Assembly (NCBI GenBank): GCA_013426805.1
Contig: JACDZG010000006.1
Coordinates: forward strand, 47,091 to 111,090
Source: Chromatiaceae bacterium
GTDB taxonomy: Bacteria > Pseudomonadota > Gammaproteobacteria > Chromatiales > Chromatiaceae
Length of the DNA: 64,000 nt
Direction: 5' to 3'
Part shown: one piece after another, positions 19,676 through 31,200 of the stretch
Layout: every line of letters begins with the position of its first letter
Position numbering within the stretch: the stretch's first letter is position 1
Position numbers and translations under genes: made by a program
The notes under the pieces: model-generated
Database searches by the model: none
Told to the model about the DNA's origin: nothing
What the model saw: only the letters and a program-made list of their open reading frames with translations

Positions 19676-22381
19676 TCAATGGGCCTGATCCCAGTTCTCG
19701 CCGATGCCGATGTCTACGACCAGTGGAACGGCGAGGTTGGCGGCGCCTTCCATGGCGGTACGGATGCGCGCGGCGGCACCGCCGCGGGACTCCTCGGCGA
19801 CCTCGAACACGAGTTCATCGTGAACCTGCATGATCATGCGCACCGCCGGGCGTTCGGTTTCGATCCAGTGGTCGACGGTGATCATGGCGCGTTTGATGAT
19901 GTCGGCCGCGGTGCCTTGCATCGGGGCGTTGATGGCGGTGCGTTCGGCGGCGGCGCGGCGGGCCTTATTGCTGTGGCCGATCTCGGGAAGATGAAGGCGG
20001 CGGCCGAAGATGGTCTCGACATAGCGGTCGGCGCGCGCCTGGGCGCGGATGTTGTCCATGAAGGCGCGCACCCCAGGATAGCGGCGGAAGTAGAGGTCCA
20101 CATAGTCCTGGGCGGCGCCGCGCTCGATGCCGAGCTGGCGGGCCAGGCCGAAGGCCGACATGCCGTAGATCAGTCCAAAGTTAATGGCTTTGGCCGAGCG
20201 GCGCTGATCCGCGGTGACCTGGTCCGGAGGAATGCCCATCACTTCGGCGGCGGTTGCGCGGTGGATGTCCTGGCCGCTGGCGAAGGCGGCGAGCAGGCGT
20301 TCATCGCCGGACAGGTGAGCCATGATACGCAATTCGATCTGCGAGTAATCGGCGGCCAGGATGTGATAGCCCGGCTCGGCGATGAAGGCGCGGCGGATGC
20401 GTCGGCCCTCCTCGGTGCGGATCGGGATGTTCTGCAGGTTGGGGTCGGTGGAGGAGAGTCGGCCAGTCGCCGCCACGGCCTGGTGATAGGAGGTGTGAAC
20501 GCGGCCGGTGTAGGGGTCGATCTGCTGTGGAAGCTTGTCCGTATAGGTCGAGCGCAGCTTGGAGAGGCCGCGGTGTTCCAGGATCAGTCTGGGCAGTTCG
20601 TGCCCGTCCGCCGCGAGTTGTTCCAACACCTCTTCGCCGGTGGACGGGGCGCCGGTGGGGGTCTTGGCGATCACCGGGAGCTTGAGTTCGGTGAAGAAGA
20701 TCTCGCCGATCTGCTTGGGTGAACCCAGATTGAAACGGCGCCCGGCGTTCTCATAGGCGCGCAACTCCAGCGCGTGGATGCGCGCCGCCAGTTGGTGGCT
20801 CTGCTCGGCCAGCAGGTCGGGGTCGATACGCACGCCGGTGCGCTCGATGCGCGACAGGACCGGGATCAGCGGGACTTCGATCTCCTGGTAGAGCGGCGCC
20901 AGGCGGCCGGTGCTTGCCAGTCGGGGCCATAGCGCCTGATGCAAGCGCAGGGTGATGTCGGCGTCCTCGGCCGCGTAGTGGGCGGCCGGCTCGAGGGGGA
21001 TCTGATCGAAGCTGAGCTGTTTGGCGCCCTTGCCGGCGATCTGCTCGAATTGGACGGTGTCATAGTCCAGGTATTTTTTGGCCAGCGCGTCCATGTTGTG
21101 GCGGGTGGCGGTGCTGTCGAGGACATAGCTCTCCAGCATGGTGTCGTGGGCGATGCCCAGCAGGTTGACGCCGTGGCGGGCGAGGATGCTCATGTCGTAC
21201 TTGAGGTTTTGGCCGACCTTCGGGCGGCGCGGGTCCTCCAGCAGCGGTTTGAGGCGGGCGAGGACCTGCTCGCGGGGCAACTGATCCGGTGCGCCGGGGT
21301 AGACATGGGCGACCGGCACATAGGCGGCGCGGCCCGGCGCGATGCAGAACGAGAGCCCGACCAGTTCGGCGCGCATGTAGTCCAGACCGGTGGTCTCGGT
21401 GTCGAAGGCGAAGAGGTCGGCGACGGTGAGGCGCTCGATCCAGGCGTCCAGTGCCGCGGTGGTGAGGACGGTTTCATAGTCCGCGGCGGGCGCCGGGCTC
21501 GGCGGCGCGTCAGGCGCGGTCCGCGCGGTGTCGTTCAGGCCGGCCAGGAGGCGGCGCGCATCCAGTCGCTCGTACCAGGTACGCAAGGCGTCGATATCCG
21601 GGGCGGCGGGGATGAGGTCGGTTGGCGCCAGGTCCAAGGCGACATCGCGTTTGATGCTGGTCAGGCGGCGGGCGAGCGGCAGTTGGTCGAGCACTTGACG
21701 CAGGTTCTCGCCGACCTTGCCCGAGACCCGGTCGGCGTTGGCGATGACGCCGTCCAGGTCGCCATAGTCCTGGAGCCATTTCACGGCGGTCTTCGGGCCG
21801 CACTTGGGAACACCAGGCACATTGTCGGCCGTGTCGCCCACCAGGCTCAGATAGTCGATGATCCGCTCCGGGGGCACCCCGAACTTGGCGATCACCCCGG
21901 CGCGGTCGAGCAGGGTGTCGGTCATGGTGTTGACCAGCGTGATCTGCGCGTCGACCAGTTGTGCCAAATCCTTGTCCGCGGTGGAGATCAGCGTCGGGAT
22001 GCCCTGTGCCGCCGCCTGGGTGGCCAGGGTGCCGATCACGTCGTCCGCCTCGACGTCGGGGATGACCAGCAGCGGCAGCCCCATGGCACGGACGACGGCC
22101 TGCAATGGTTCGATCTGGGCGCGCAATTCATCCGGCATCGGCGGCCGCTGCGCCTTGTAGGCGGGGTAGATTTGGTCGCGGAAGGTCTGGCCGGGCGCAT
22201 CGAAGACCACTCCGATGAACTCCGGGCGCTGCGCGTCGATCAGCTTGCGCAGCATGGCGAGCACGCCCACCACGGCGCCGGTGGGTTCGCCCCGCGCATT
22301 GGTCAACTTGGGCAGGGCGTGATAAGCGCGGAACAGATAGCCTGAACCGTCGATCAACAGCAGGGGATACTTGGCGGCCAT
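19676..22381 (-). CDS. polA: DNA polymerase I
   Basis: A 901-residue repair and Okazaki-fragment polymerase. Domains: 5'-3' exonuclease (1 to ~290, starting LLLIDGSGYLFRAYHALP, with DVEADDVIGTLA), 3'-5' exonuclease (~315-500, FAFDTETTGLDYM present, so the DxE site is intact), and family A polymerase (~520-901, with AADYSQIELRIMAHLSGD, RRSAKAINFGLIYGMSAFGL and QVHDELVFEV). The start is at MAAKYPLLL (22381); the frame is open 52 codons further but that extension looks non-coding. Confidence 0.97.
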   Translation of the reverse strand: MAAKYPLLLIDGSGYLFRAYHALPKLTNARGEPTGAVVGVLAMLRKLIDAQRPEFIGVVFDAPGQTFRDQIYPAYKAQRPPMPDELRAQIEPLQAVVRAMGLPLLVIPDVEADDVIGTLATQAAAQGIPTLISTADKDLAQLVDAQITLVNTMTDTLLDRAGVIAKFGVPPERIIDYLSLVGDTADNVPGVPKCGPKTAVKWLQDYGDLDGVIANADRVSGKVGENLRQVLDQLPLARRLTSIKRDVALDLAPTDLIPAAPDIDALRTWYERLDARRLLAGLNDTARTAPDAPPSPAPAADYETVLTTAALDAWIERLTVADLFAFDTETTGLDYMRAELVGLSFCIAPGRAAYVPVAHVYPGAPDQLPREQVLARLKPLLEDPRRPKVGQNLKYDMSILARHGVNLLGIAHDTMLESYVLDSTATRHNMDALAKKYLDYDTVQFEQIAGKGAKQLSFDQIPLEPAAHYAAEDADITLRLHQALWPRLASTGRLAPLYQEIEVPLIPVLSRIERTGVRIDPDLLAEQSHQLAARIHALELRAYENAGRRFNLGSPKQIGEIFFTELKLPVIAKTPTGAPSTGEEVLEQLAADGHELPRLILEHRGLSKLRSTYTDKLPQQIDPYTGRVHTSYHQAVAATGRLSSTDPNLQNIPIRTEEGRRIRRAFIAEPGYHILAADYSQIELRIMAHLSGDERLLAAFASGQDIHRATAAEVMGIPPDQVTADQRRSAKAINFGLIYGMSAFGLARQLGIERGAAQDYVDLYFRRYPGVRAFMDNIRAQARADRYVETIFGRRLHLPEIGHSNKARRAAAERTAINAPMQGTAADIIKRAMITVDHWIETERPAVRMIMQVHDELVFEVAEESRGGAAARIRTAMEGAANLAVPLVVDIGIGENWDQAH

Positions 22382-22644
22382 GGACGCAGTCCTCGCGGGA
22401 TAAGATACAACGGTAGCATGGCTATCGCGTGTTGGGCAGTCGCGCGCGTGTCCGGCGTCCCGTCGCCGCGCGTCTGACCGGACGGGAGTCGTCCCGCTGC
22501 AACCGCGCCGGGCGCCGCCAGCCTCAGCGATATGCAAAAAAATGCGATTATTCGCTGAATAGCAGAACTAGGCGACACTCCGCGACTGATTGACGGCCTA
22601 ACATCCACCCAAGAGCTTCATCCCTGAACGTCGATTGGTTACAG

Positions 22645-24132
22645 ATGCGCAGTTGCTGTCTGATCTTGGCGGCCTTGATGGCGTATACCGTCGCCGTCGC
22701 CGCGCCCCCTGACGGTGCCCCGGCCGCTGCGGTCCCGGAGGGCAAGCGTGTGCCCGCGGATGAGTTCTGGTCGGATGAGCCGCAACTGCTGATTACCGCT
22801 GTCACCCTGGACCCGGAGACGCGGCGCCTGACCATCAACGGTCAGAACTTCGGCGGCCACCGTCTGCCGACGGTCAAGCTGGATTCGCTTTTTCTGAGTC
22901 TGTCCCGATCCACCGATAACATGCTGGTCACCGATCCGCTGCCACAGGCACCGGATGTCGGCACGCATCTGGTGACGGTGGTCGCGGGTAACGACCGGAC
23001 CCGCTTCGATGTCTACAGCCTGGTCATCGGGCAACCGTCCACGGCTATCGAGACGCGTGTGCAGGCCCGGCCGAACCAGGTGCAGGTGCTGGAGTCCGCC
23101 GGAGACCTGGGCTGGCATACGGCGACCGCGGTGGGTACTGACGGCAATCCCCTGGTTGCCTATCTGGATTACACGAACCGTGATCTCAAGCTCATTCAAT
23201 GTCGGGACCCGTTGTGCGGCAGCACGGTTGCGCGCGCGCTCGATACGGAAGGCGACCAGGGCTGGTGCAACGCGCTGGTGGTGGGCGCCGACGGCCTGCC
23301 GCAGATCGCGTATTTCGACAATACCCACAAGGATCTGAAATTCGCGCGTTGCCGGGATCCGGAGTGCCGGGTTTTCCAGCCACGGGCGATCGATACCGAG
23401 GGCCAGGTCGGTCAGCATATCTCGCTCCTGCTGGGGGGCGACGGGCTGCCGGTGATCAGCTATTACGATAAGACCCGCGGCGATCTGAAGGTGGCGCATT
23501 GTCGCGATCCGGACTGCACGGACGTCGCTCACACGGTGGTCGACAGCGCGGGTAACGTGGGCTGGTACACCAGCATGGCCATCAGTGCCAAGGGCTACCC
23601 GATCATCAGCTACTTCGACGTGACGCGGCGTGACCTCAAGGTGGCGCATTGTGAAGATCCGGCCTGTGCGTCCGCGACGGTCACGGTGCTGGATACCGGT
23701 GGGGTCGGTCTGGGAACCGGCATCATCGTGCCTGAGGACGGACTGCCGTTTATCGTTTACTGGGATTTCTTCAATGACGACCTCAAGCTCGCCCAGTGCA
23801 CCAACCTGGAGTGCACCAAGGCCAACTTGCGGGTCATCGACAGTACCGGAGCGGTCGGCTCCAACGCTGTCATCGCCCTGGGTCGCGACGGTAATCCCAT
23901 CATCAGCTATCACGACCATACCAACAGTGACCTCAAGATCGCCCATTGCGAGGATTCGCGCTGTGCCCGTGTGCGGATCTCCGCGCCGGACACCGACGGG
24001 TCCGTGGGGTGGCATACCAGTATCGCCATCGGCGCCGATGGACTGCCGATCGTGAGCTATTACGACGAGACCAACGGGAATCTCAAGTTTCTGCACTGCG
24101 GCGGTCCGGCCTGTAGCAGCATGGACGATTAG
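22645..24132 (+). CDS. Secreted protein with seven ~47-residue Cys-containing repeats
   Basis: A 495-residue protein with a Sec signal peptide (CCLILAALMAYTVAVAAP) and a short IPT/TIG-like strand region (LITAVTLDPETRRLTINGQN, about 50-75). Seven repeats follow from about residue 150, each ending DLK.AHC.DP.C (variants LIQCRDPLC, FARCRDPECR, LAQCTNLEC, FLHCGGPACS), with G.DGLP.ISYYD-type strands before it. The count of seven suggests a beta-propeller, with the paired Cys of each repeat possibly disulfide-bonded. No enzyme motif was recognised. It is divergent from polA and its stop overlaps the convergent metF stop by four bases. Confidence 0.75.
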   Translation: MRSCCLILAALMAYTVAVAAPPDGAPAAAVPEGKRVPADEFWSDEPQLLITAVTLDPETRRLTINGQNFGGHRLPTVKLDSLFLSLSRSTDNMLVTDPLPQAPDVGTHLVTVVAGNDRTRFDVYSLVIGQPSTAIETRVQARPNQVQVLESAGDLGWHTATAVGTDGNPLVAYLDYTNRDLKLIQCRDPLCGSTVARALDTEGDQGWCNALVVGADGLPQIAYFDNTHKDLKFARCRDPECRVFQPRAIDTEGQVGQHISLLLGGDGLPVISYYDKTRGDLKVAHCRDPDCTDVAHTVVDSAGNVGWYTSMAISAKGYPIISYFDVTRRDLKVAHCEDPACASATVTVLDTGGVGLGTGIIVPEDGLPFIVYWDFFNDDLKLAQCTNLECTKANLRVIDSTGAVGSNAVIALGRDGNPIISYHDHTNSDLKIAHCEDSRCARVRISAPDTDGSVGWHTSIAIGADGLPIVSYYDETNGNLKFLHCGGPACSSMDD

Positions 24133-24986
24133 GCGCTCAGACCCAGGTCGTTCCACAACCGCAGCGTCGGGCCGGACTGGTTCATGGTGTAGAAGTGCAG
24201 GCCGGGCGCACCGCCGGCCAGCAGATTGCGGCACAGGCGCAAGACGACCTCGTGTCCGAAAGCGCGCACCGCGTCCAGATCGTCCCCGCAGCCCTCCAGC
24301 CGACGCCGTGCCCAGCGCGGGATTTCGGCACCGCAGGCATCGGAGAAACGGGCCAGTTGGGTGTAGTTGGTGATCGGCATGATGCCCGGGATGATGGGGA
24401 TCGCGATGCCCTGGGCGCGGGCGTTGTCGACAAAACCGAAATAGGCGTCGGCATTGTAGAAATACTGAGTGATGGCGGAGTCGGCCCCGGCCTCCACTTT
24501 GCGTTTGAAGTTTTGCAGGTCCTGCATTGGGTTGGCGGCCTGGGGATGGTACTCGGGGTAGGCCGCGACCTCGATATGGAAGCGGGCGCCGCGCTCGGCG
24601 CGGATAAAGTCGACGAGTTCATTGGCGTAGCGAAAGGCTCCGGCGGTACCGGTCCCGGTGCCGGACGGCAGGTCGCCGCGTAGCGCGACGATGCGGTGGA
24701 TGCCCTGCGTCTGGTAGCGATCGAGGATGGCGCGGACCTCGTCCGGGTGCGAACCGATGCAGGCCAGGTGAGGGGCGGTTTCGATACCCTGACCGCGCAG
24801 CCAGGCGACGGTCTCGAAGGTCCCGTCGCGCGTGGAGCCGCCGGCACCGTAGGTGACCGAGAAATACTCAGGACCGACGGCATTCAGTTCCGCAATCGCG
24901 CCCTTGAGTTTCTCCATGCCCTCGGGGGTCTTGGGCGGAAAGAGTTCGAAGCTGAAAGAGTGCTTGGGGCCGGTTGGTGAAGACAT
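24129..24986 (-). CDS. metF: 5,10-methylenetetrahydrofolate reductase MetF
   Basis: A 285-residue FAD enzyme making 5-methyl-THF for methionine synthesis. Family features are SFELFPPKTPEGMEKL at the start, YGAGGSTRDGTFE, PHLACIGSHPDEVR, IVALRGDLP, FKRKVEAGADSAITQYFYNAD and IPGIMPITNY. It is the last gene of a minus-strand set metK, ahcY, metF, which together run the methyl cycle: SAM synthesis, SAH removal, methyl-folate supply. Confidence 0.97.
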   Translation of the reverse strand: MSSPTGPKHSFSFELFPPKTPEGMEKLKGAIAELNAVGPEYFSVTYGAGGSTRDGTFETVAWLRGQGIETAPHLACIGSHPDEVRAILDRYQTQGIHRIVALRGDLPSGTGTGTAGAFRYANELVDFIRAERGARFHIEVAAYPEYHPQAANPMQDLQNFKRKVEAGADSAITQYFYNADAYFGFVDNARAQGIAIPIIPGIMPITNYTQLARFSDACGAEIPRWARRRLEGCGDDLDAVRAFGHEVVLRLCRNLLAGGAPGLHFYTMNQSGPTLRLWNDLGLSA

Positions 24987-25160
24987 GCGTGGGGGGACTC
25001 CAGCCGCCGACCACCCACTGACGGCTCAGGATCAGGGATGAAAACCCTGAGTCCCGAGTGGACGTGGGTGGCCGGAGGTTATGCGATCGGTGGGGCCAGC
25101 ACCAGCCGCCGTCGGTTTGGCCTTGCGGCCCGCCCGCGGCTGGCGGTTGGCGGCTTTGCC

Positions 25161-26567
25161 TCAGTACCGGTAGTGCTCGGCCTTATAGGGCCCGGTGACC
25201 GGTACGCCGATGTAGTCCGCCTGCGTCTTGGTGAGTGTGGTGAGCTTGGCGCCGATCTTGCCCAAATGCAGCCGCGCGACTTCCTCGTCCAGTTGCTTGG
25301 GCAGGATGTAAACCCCGATCGGATACTTCTCGGTGTGGGCGTAGATCTCGATTTGCGCCAGTACCTGGTTGGTGAAGCTGTTGGACATCACGAAACTCGG
25401 GTGGCCGGTGCCGCAGCCCAGGTTCACCAAGCGCCCTTCGGCCAGCAGGATGATCCGTTTGCCGTCCGGGAAGATGATGTGGTCGACCTGCGGCTTGATG
25501 TTCTCCCACTCGTACTTGGCAATGCCGGCGATGTCGATCTCGTTGTCGAAGTGACCGATGTTGCAGACGATCGCCTGATCCTTCATGGCGGCCATGTGAT
25601 CGTGGGTGATGATGCTCAGATTGCCGGTGGCGGTGACGAAGATGTCGGCGAGCGGTGCCGCCTCCTCCATGGTGACGACGCGGAAGCCCTCCATCGCGGC
25701 CTGCAGAGCGCAGATCGGGTCGATTTCGGACACCCAGACGGTGGCACCCAGACCACGCAGCGACTGCGCGCTGCCCTTGCCCACGTCACCATAGCCGCAG
25801 ACCATGGCGATCTTGCCGGCGATCATCACATCGGTGGCGCGCTTGATGCCGTCCACCAGCGATTCGCGGCAGCCGTAGAGGTTGTCGAATTTGGACTTGG
25901 TGACCGAGTCGTTGACGTTCATGGCGGGGAAGAGGAGAGTGCCGCTCTTGGCCATCTCGTAGAGCCGGTGTACGCCGGTGGTGGTCTCCTCGGTCACGCC
26001 CTTGATCGCCTCGGCCAGATGGTGCCAGTGGCGCGGGTTGCGCTGGAAGGTGCGGGAGAGCACGCCGAGGATGGCTGTCCATTCCTCGTTGTCGCTCGCG
26101 GTGGGGGCGGGGACGCGCCCGGCCTTCTCAAATTCCACGCCCTTGTGGACCAGCAGGGTCGCATCGCCGCCGTCGTCCAGGATCATGTTGGGGCCGCCGC
26201 CGTCAGGCCAGTTCACCACCTGCTCGGTGCACCACCAATAGTCCTCCAGACTCTCGCCCTTCCAGGCGTAGACCGGTACACCGGCCGCGGCGATGGCGGC
26301 GGCGGCGTGGTCCTGGGTGGAGAAAATGTTGCACGAAGCCCAGCGCACCTGGGCCCCGAGCTGGACCAGGGTCTCGATCAGCACCGCGGTCTGGATGGTC
26401 ATGTGCAGGCTGCCGGTGATGCGCGCCCCGGTCAGCGGTTTGGACTGCCCGTATTTCTTGCGCAGGGCCATCAGGCCCGGCATCTCGGTCTCGGCGATAC
26501 GCATCTCCTTGCGGCCCCAATCGGCCAGGGACATGTCCGCCACTTTATAGTCGGTGAACTCACTCAT
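25161..26567 (-). CDS. ahcY: S-adenosylhomocysteine hydrolase (adenosylhomocysteinase)
   Basis: A 468-residue NAD-dependent enzyme splitting S-adenosylhomocysteine into adenosine and homocysteine. The NAD-binding motif is [19 protein letters not shown]; substrate and NAD residues lie in [12 protein letters not shown] and [17 protein letters not shown]; the C-terminal [15 protein letters not shown] and YRY end are typical. Its leader carries an SAH riboswitch. The family start [18 protein letters not shown] fixes the N-terminus. Confidence 0.98.
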   Translation of the reverse strand: MSEFTDYKVADMSLADWGRKEMRIAETEMPGLMALRKKYGQSKPLTGARITGSLHMTIQTAVLIETLVQLGAQVRWASCNIFSTQDHAAAAIAAAGVPVYAWKGESLEDYWWCTEQVVNWPDGGGPNMILDDGGDATLLVHKGVEFEKAGRVPAPTASDNEEWTAILGVLSRTFQRNPRHWHHLAEAIKGVTEETTTGVHRLYEMAKSGTLLFPAMNVNDSVTKSKFDNLYGCRESLVDGIKRATDVMIAGKIAMVCGYGDVGKGSAQSLRGLGATVWVSEIDPICALQAAMEGFRVVTMEEAAPLADIFVTATGNLSIITHDHMAAMKDQAIVCNIGHFDNEIDIAGIAKYEWENIKPQVDHIIFPDGKRIILLAEGRLVNLGCGTGHPSFVMSNSFTNQVLAQIEIYAHTEKYPIGVYILPKQLDEEVARLHLGKIGAKLTTLTKTQADYIGVPVTGPYKAEHYRY

Positions 26568-26589
26568 GGGTTTAAGCTCCAGTGTTAAA

Positions 26590-26676
26590 CGTGAGTGAGC
26601 GCCGTTGCCGAAGTCGACCCGGCCGCCGAGCCTGGCCTGGGGCCGTCAAGCCGCAGGTTGCAACGCTCCTCGGTGG
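26590..26676 (-). promoter_or_regulatory. S-adenosylhomocysteine (SAH) riboswitch
   Basis: Reading the minus strand into ahcY, this stretch has the SAH riboswitch arrangement: CCGAGGAGCGTTGCAACC at the 5' side, an AGGCCAGGCTCGG block, then GGCAACGGCGCTCACTCACG closing the helix with GAGCG. It ends about 23 bases before the ahcY ATG. Such switches turn on ahcY when SAH accumulates. Recognised by eye from the consensus; a covariance-model search would settle it. Confidence 0.88.
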
Positions 26677-26853
26677 CGAGGTGTTGGAAGAAAGTAGGTC
26701 CGCAGATGGACGCAAATCACTGCAAATCAAGTCGCAGGCGCATCCGTCGCCCGCCGATGGCGAACACGGATCAGGTCGACTTGACGCTTGTCGGCCCATG
26801 GATTCCGGCGTGCCTGATCGCTCGATCTGCGTCTGCGGGCCGACGTCTGCTGC

Positions 26854-28044
26854 TTAAATTCCTGCCGCCGCGCGCAGGGCCTCGGCCTTATCGGTGCGTT
26901 CCCAGGAGAAACCCGGCTCGGTGCGCCCGAAGTGGCCATAGGCGGCGGTAGTGCGGTACTTGATCAGGTCGCGGTTGCCCAGCTCGAGCATGCGGATGAT
27001 GCCGTAGGGCCGCAGGTCGAAGTGTTCGCGGATCAACTCGATGATCCGGTGCTCACTGACATTGGCGGTGCCGAAGGTGTCGATCGAGACCGAGGTCGGC
27101 TCGGCCACCCCGATCGCATAGGAGACCTGAATCTCGCACTTGTCGGCCAGGCCCGCGGCGACGATGTTCTTGGCGACATAGCGCCCGGCGTAAGCCGCCG
27201 AACGGTCGACCTTGGACGGGTCCTTGCCGGAGAAGGCGCCGCCGCCGTGCCGGGCCATGCCGCCGTAGGTGTCGACGATGATTTTGCGCCCGGTGAGTCC
27301 GCAGTCGCCCACGGGCCCGCCGATGACGAAGTTGCCGGTCGGGTTGATGTGGTACTTGGTCTCGCTCTTGAGCCAGCCGGTATCGCTCAGCACCGGCTTG
27401 ATGATCTCTTCCATGACCGCGTCGCGCAGCATGCTCTGGCTGATGTCGGGGCTGTGCTGGGTGGAGAGCACCACGGCCTGGATCGCCACCGGCCGGTCGT
27501 CCTGATAACGAAAGGTGACCTGTGACTTGGCGTCCGGACGCAGCCACGGCAGGGTGCCGTTCTTGCGCACCTCGGCCTGGCGCTTGCATAGCCGATGGGC
27601 GTAGTCGATCGGCGCCGGCATCAGCAGGTCGGTCTCGTTGGTGGCATAGCCGAACATGAGCCCCTGGTCGCCGGCGCCCTGAGCTTCCTCGGTTTCGCGG
27701 TTGACGCCCTGATCGATATCCTTGGACTGCTCGCCCAAGGCGACCAGCACACCGCAGGTGTGACCGTCGAAGCCGACTTCCGAATTATCGTAACCGATCT
27801 CGTTGACAACCTCGCGCACGACCCGCTCGTAGTCGATCTTCAGGTCCGCGTCGGTGAGGGTGATCTCCCCGGCCAGCATGACGAAGCCAGTCTTCACCAG
27901 GGTCTCACAGGCAACCCGCGCCTTTGTGTGGTTGGGATCGCGCCGATAGATTTCGTCGAGCACCGCATCGGAGATTTGGTCGGCCATCTTGTCGGGGTGG
28001 CCTTCGGATACGGACTCGGAGGTGAAGATGTAGTCTTTACTCAT
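26854..28044 (-). CDS. metK: S-adenosylmethionine synthetase MetK
   Basis: A 396-residue enzyme making SAM from ATP and methionine. Signature hexapeptide GAGDQG is in [12 protein letters not shown], with the P-loop-like [16 protein letters not shown]; the N-terminus [20 protein letters not shown] carries the catalytic His and Asp. The start at 28044 (MSKDYIF) was chosen over the longer frame, which runs into the divergent kinase gene. ahcY follows after 286 bp that include the SAH riboswitch. Confidence 0.98.
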   Translation of the reverse strand: MSKDYIFTSESVSEGHPDKMADQISDAVLDEIYRRDPNHTKARVACETLVKTGFVMLAGEITLTDADLKIDYERVVREVVNEIGYDNSEVGFDGHTCGVLVALGEQSKDIDQGVNRETEEAQGAGDQGLMFGYATNETDLLMPAPIDYAHRLCKRQAEVRKNGTLPWLRPDAKSQVTFRYQDDRPVAIQAVVLSTQHSPDISQSMLRDAVMEEIIKPVLSDTGWLKSETKYHINPTGNFVIGGPVGDCGLTGRKIIVDTYGGMARHGGGAFSGKDPSKVDRSAAYAGRYVAKNIVAAGLADKCEIQVSYAIGVAEPTSVSIDTFGTANVSEHRIIELIREHFDLRPYGIIRMLELGNRDLIKYRTTAAYGHFGRTEPGFSWERTDKAEALRAAAGI

Positions 28045-28281
28045 GGACTTGAATTGGTTTGTGCGGCCAAGTGTGGAAAAACCAGCCGCTAAGGATAATG
28101 GTTCGGCGAGAGAGATCCTAGTGCCGCGACAGGGTGCTTGCGCGGCGCCGGGCGCGCCGCGCGCCGGATCGGGTGTGACGACGGTTGCCATATTGCCGCG
28201 TGGGTGGCTTATGCTTGTCGCCAAATCGGGCCGACCGGTCGGGATGCCACAGGGTCCGTGCCCGGATGACGGGGAGTTCAA

Positions 28282-31200
28282 ATGCACTTTACTCAAGAGA
28301 TCATTGAGGGTCTGACCCAGGGCGTTGCGGTCTACCGGCCGACCCCGGATGGCCGGGACTTTTTGCTGACTTACCTCAATCCGGCGGCGGCTCGCCTGGT
28401 GCGCCGTGACTGTGCCGAACTGATCGGGCAGACGCTGGGCGAGGCCTTCCCCGGCGCGGCGGCCATGGGTTTGCTGGAGCTGTTGCGGCAGGTCCACGCC
28501 ACCGGCGAGCCCGGGCTGCTCGAGGCCAGCCGGTATCAGGACGACCACCTGGACATGTGGGCCGCCAACCGGGTGTTCCGCCTGGCCTCGGGCGAACTGG
28601 CGACGGTCTTCGAGGATCAGTCCTCACGGGTGGCCGCGGACCGCGCCCAGGTGTCCATTCGCAACCGCTACCGGTCGGTCTTCGAGAACAGCCTGATCGG
28701 CATCTTCACGGTGAATCGCGAGCGGGTGATCGAGGAGATCAACCAGCGCGCCTGTGAGATTTTCGGTTTCACCGTCGAGGAGGCCGTCGGCAGTTCGGTC
28801 GCGCTGCTCCATTGCTCCCCCGAACACTACCGGCGCTTCGGTGTCAAGTTCTTCGCCCAGGTCGACGAAGGGGGCGTGTTCAATGTCCGCTATCCCCTGC
28901 GGCGCGCGAACGGCTCGGTTTTTCCGGCCGAGTTGTCGGGTAAGCCGCTGAACGGGCGCGATTTGACCGACGGGGTGGTCTGGGTGGTCGCCGACCTGTC
29001 CGAAGCGCAGGCGATCGAGGCGGCATTGCGTGAGAGCGAGTCGCGTTACGCCCTGGCCGTGGCCGGGGCGAACGACGGTCTGTGGGACTGGAAGGTCCCC
29101 GAGGATCAGGTGTACTACTCGCCGCGCTGGAAGGCGATGCTGGGCTATGACGACGCGGAGCTTCCCAGTCGCTTCGAGGAGTGGCGCACGCGGGTGCACC
29201 CCGACGATCTGGCGGGTGCGCTGGCGGCCATCGATGCCCATCTGCGGGGCGCCGTCGATCACCTGGACATCGAGTTCCGGATGCGCCATAAGGACGGCAC
29301 CTGGCGTTGGATTCTGGCGCGTGCCGCCTGCGTGCGCGATGCCGACGGCCGGCCCCTGCGGATGGCCGGGTCCCACACGGATATCACCGAACGTAAGCGC
29401 GTTGCCGACCAGCTTCAGGAGAATGAGCACCGCCTGCACGCGGTCTTCACCGCGGTGCAGACCGGGATCGCCATCATCGATCTGCAGGCGCACCGTGTCG
29501 TCGACGCCAACGAGAAGGCATCTGAAATCCTGGGTATCGACCGTCAGGCGCTGGTGGGTGCGCGCTGCTATGCGCATTTTTGCGCCGACTCGCTCGCCTG
29601 TCCTTTCCTGTCCGACCTGCACCAGCGCAGTCAGAACGAGATCAGCCTCCGTGGTCCTGATGGGCGCGCCATCACCGTGCTGAAGAGCGGGGTCGCTCTG
29701 GATCTGAGCGGGCGGCGCCTGCTGGTGGAGAGTTTCGTTGATATCACGGAGCGCAAGCTGGCCGAGCAGGACCTGCGGGCCGCCAAGGAGCAGGCCGAGC
29801 AGGCGGCCCTGGTCAAGAGCGAGTTCATGGCCAAGATGAGCCACGAGATCCGCACGCCGATGAACTCGATCATCGGCATGACCAAGCTCACCCTTGACAG
29901 CGACCTGGACGCGGAGCAGCGGGAAAATCTGGAGATCGTCGAAGCCTCGGCCGAGGCTTTGCTGTCGCTGATCGATGACGTGCTGGATTTTTCCAAGATC
30001 GAGGCCGGGCAGGTCGAGCTGGAGGCGGTGGACTTCGAACTGGCCGGGGTGGTCGAGGACGTGATGGACAGTTTCGGCTACCGTGCCGCTCAGAAGGGGA
30101 TCGAACTGGTGCACCTGATCGAGCATACGGTGCCGGCCAGTCTGTGCGGGGATCCCAGCGGTCTGCGCCAGATTCTGGTCAATCTCATCGGCAACGCGCT
30201 GAAGTTCACCGAGACCGGCGAGGTGCTGCTCGAAGTGGCCCCGGAGATCCAAGACGCGGGGGGCCTGATGCTGCGCTTCACGATCACCGACACCGGTATC
30301 GGGGTGCCGGTGGACAAGCGCGCGGCGATCTTCGAGGCGTTCATTCAAGCCGACAACGGTACACGTCGACGTTACGAAGGCACCGGGTTGGGGCTCACCA
30401 TCAGCCGCCAGCTGGCGCGCATGATGGGCGGGGAAATGGGTCTTGAGGGCCGTCCGGAGGGCGGCAGCCGATTCTGGTTCACGGCGCGCTTCGGATTGGC
30501 CGAGTCCCCGGCGCCGCCGGCGGATGGGGCGGCCGTGGTGCTGGCGGGGGCGCACTGTCTGATTGTCGATGACAACCGCGCCAATCGGCTGGTGCTGGAG
30601 AAGACGCTGAGCGTCTGGTCCTGTCGGGTCGCCGCGGTGACCGGCGGGCGCGAGGCGCTGGTGGAACTGGCGCGGGCGGCCGCGGCCGGCACACCCTATG
30701 ATCTGGTGCTGTTGGACATGATGATGCCGGATCTGGACGGCGAAGAGACCGCCAGACTGATCCGGGCCGACCCCGCCAGCGGCCGGCCGCGGGTCATCGT
30801 GTTGACCTCGGTCGGGCATCGTGGGGAGGCGCAGCGCCTGGCCGGTCAGGGTGTCGTGGGCTGTCTGCTCAAGCCCATCCGCCGCGCCCAGCTCTTCGAA
30901 ACGCTGACCCAGGCCATGCAGCGGACGCCCGCGGTCGGCACCCGCGGGGGCCGGGAGCCGCCGCCCGCCGGGTCCGCGCGGGCCGCACGCGATACCAGTC
31001 TCGCCGGATTGCGCGTCCTGCTGGCCGAGGACAAACCCTTCAACCAGCGCTTGGCGGTCCAGTTGCTGGCCCGGCGCGGTGTGCTGGTCACCACGGCGGA
31101 CGACGGTCGGCAGGCGTTGGAGCTTCACGCGTCCGTGCCTTTCGATCTGATTTTGATGGATGTGCAGATGCCGGTGATGGACGGCTTTGATACCACCCGC

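Noticed and set aside
19622..20722. 366-codon plus-strand frame opposite polA
   Set aside because: Antisense to the conserved polymerase domain; no motif and no ribosome site.
28045..28281. Possible SAM-responsive riboswitch ahead of metK
   Set aside because: The leader shows no arrangement I can match to a known SAM riboswitch class; only the ahcY leader has a recognisable switch.
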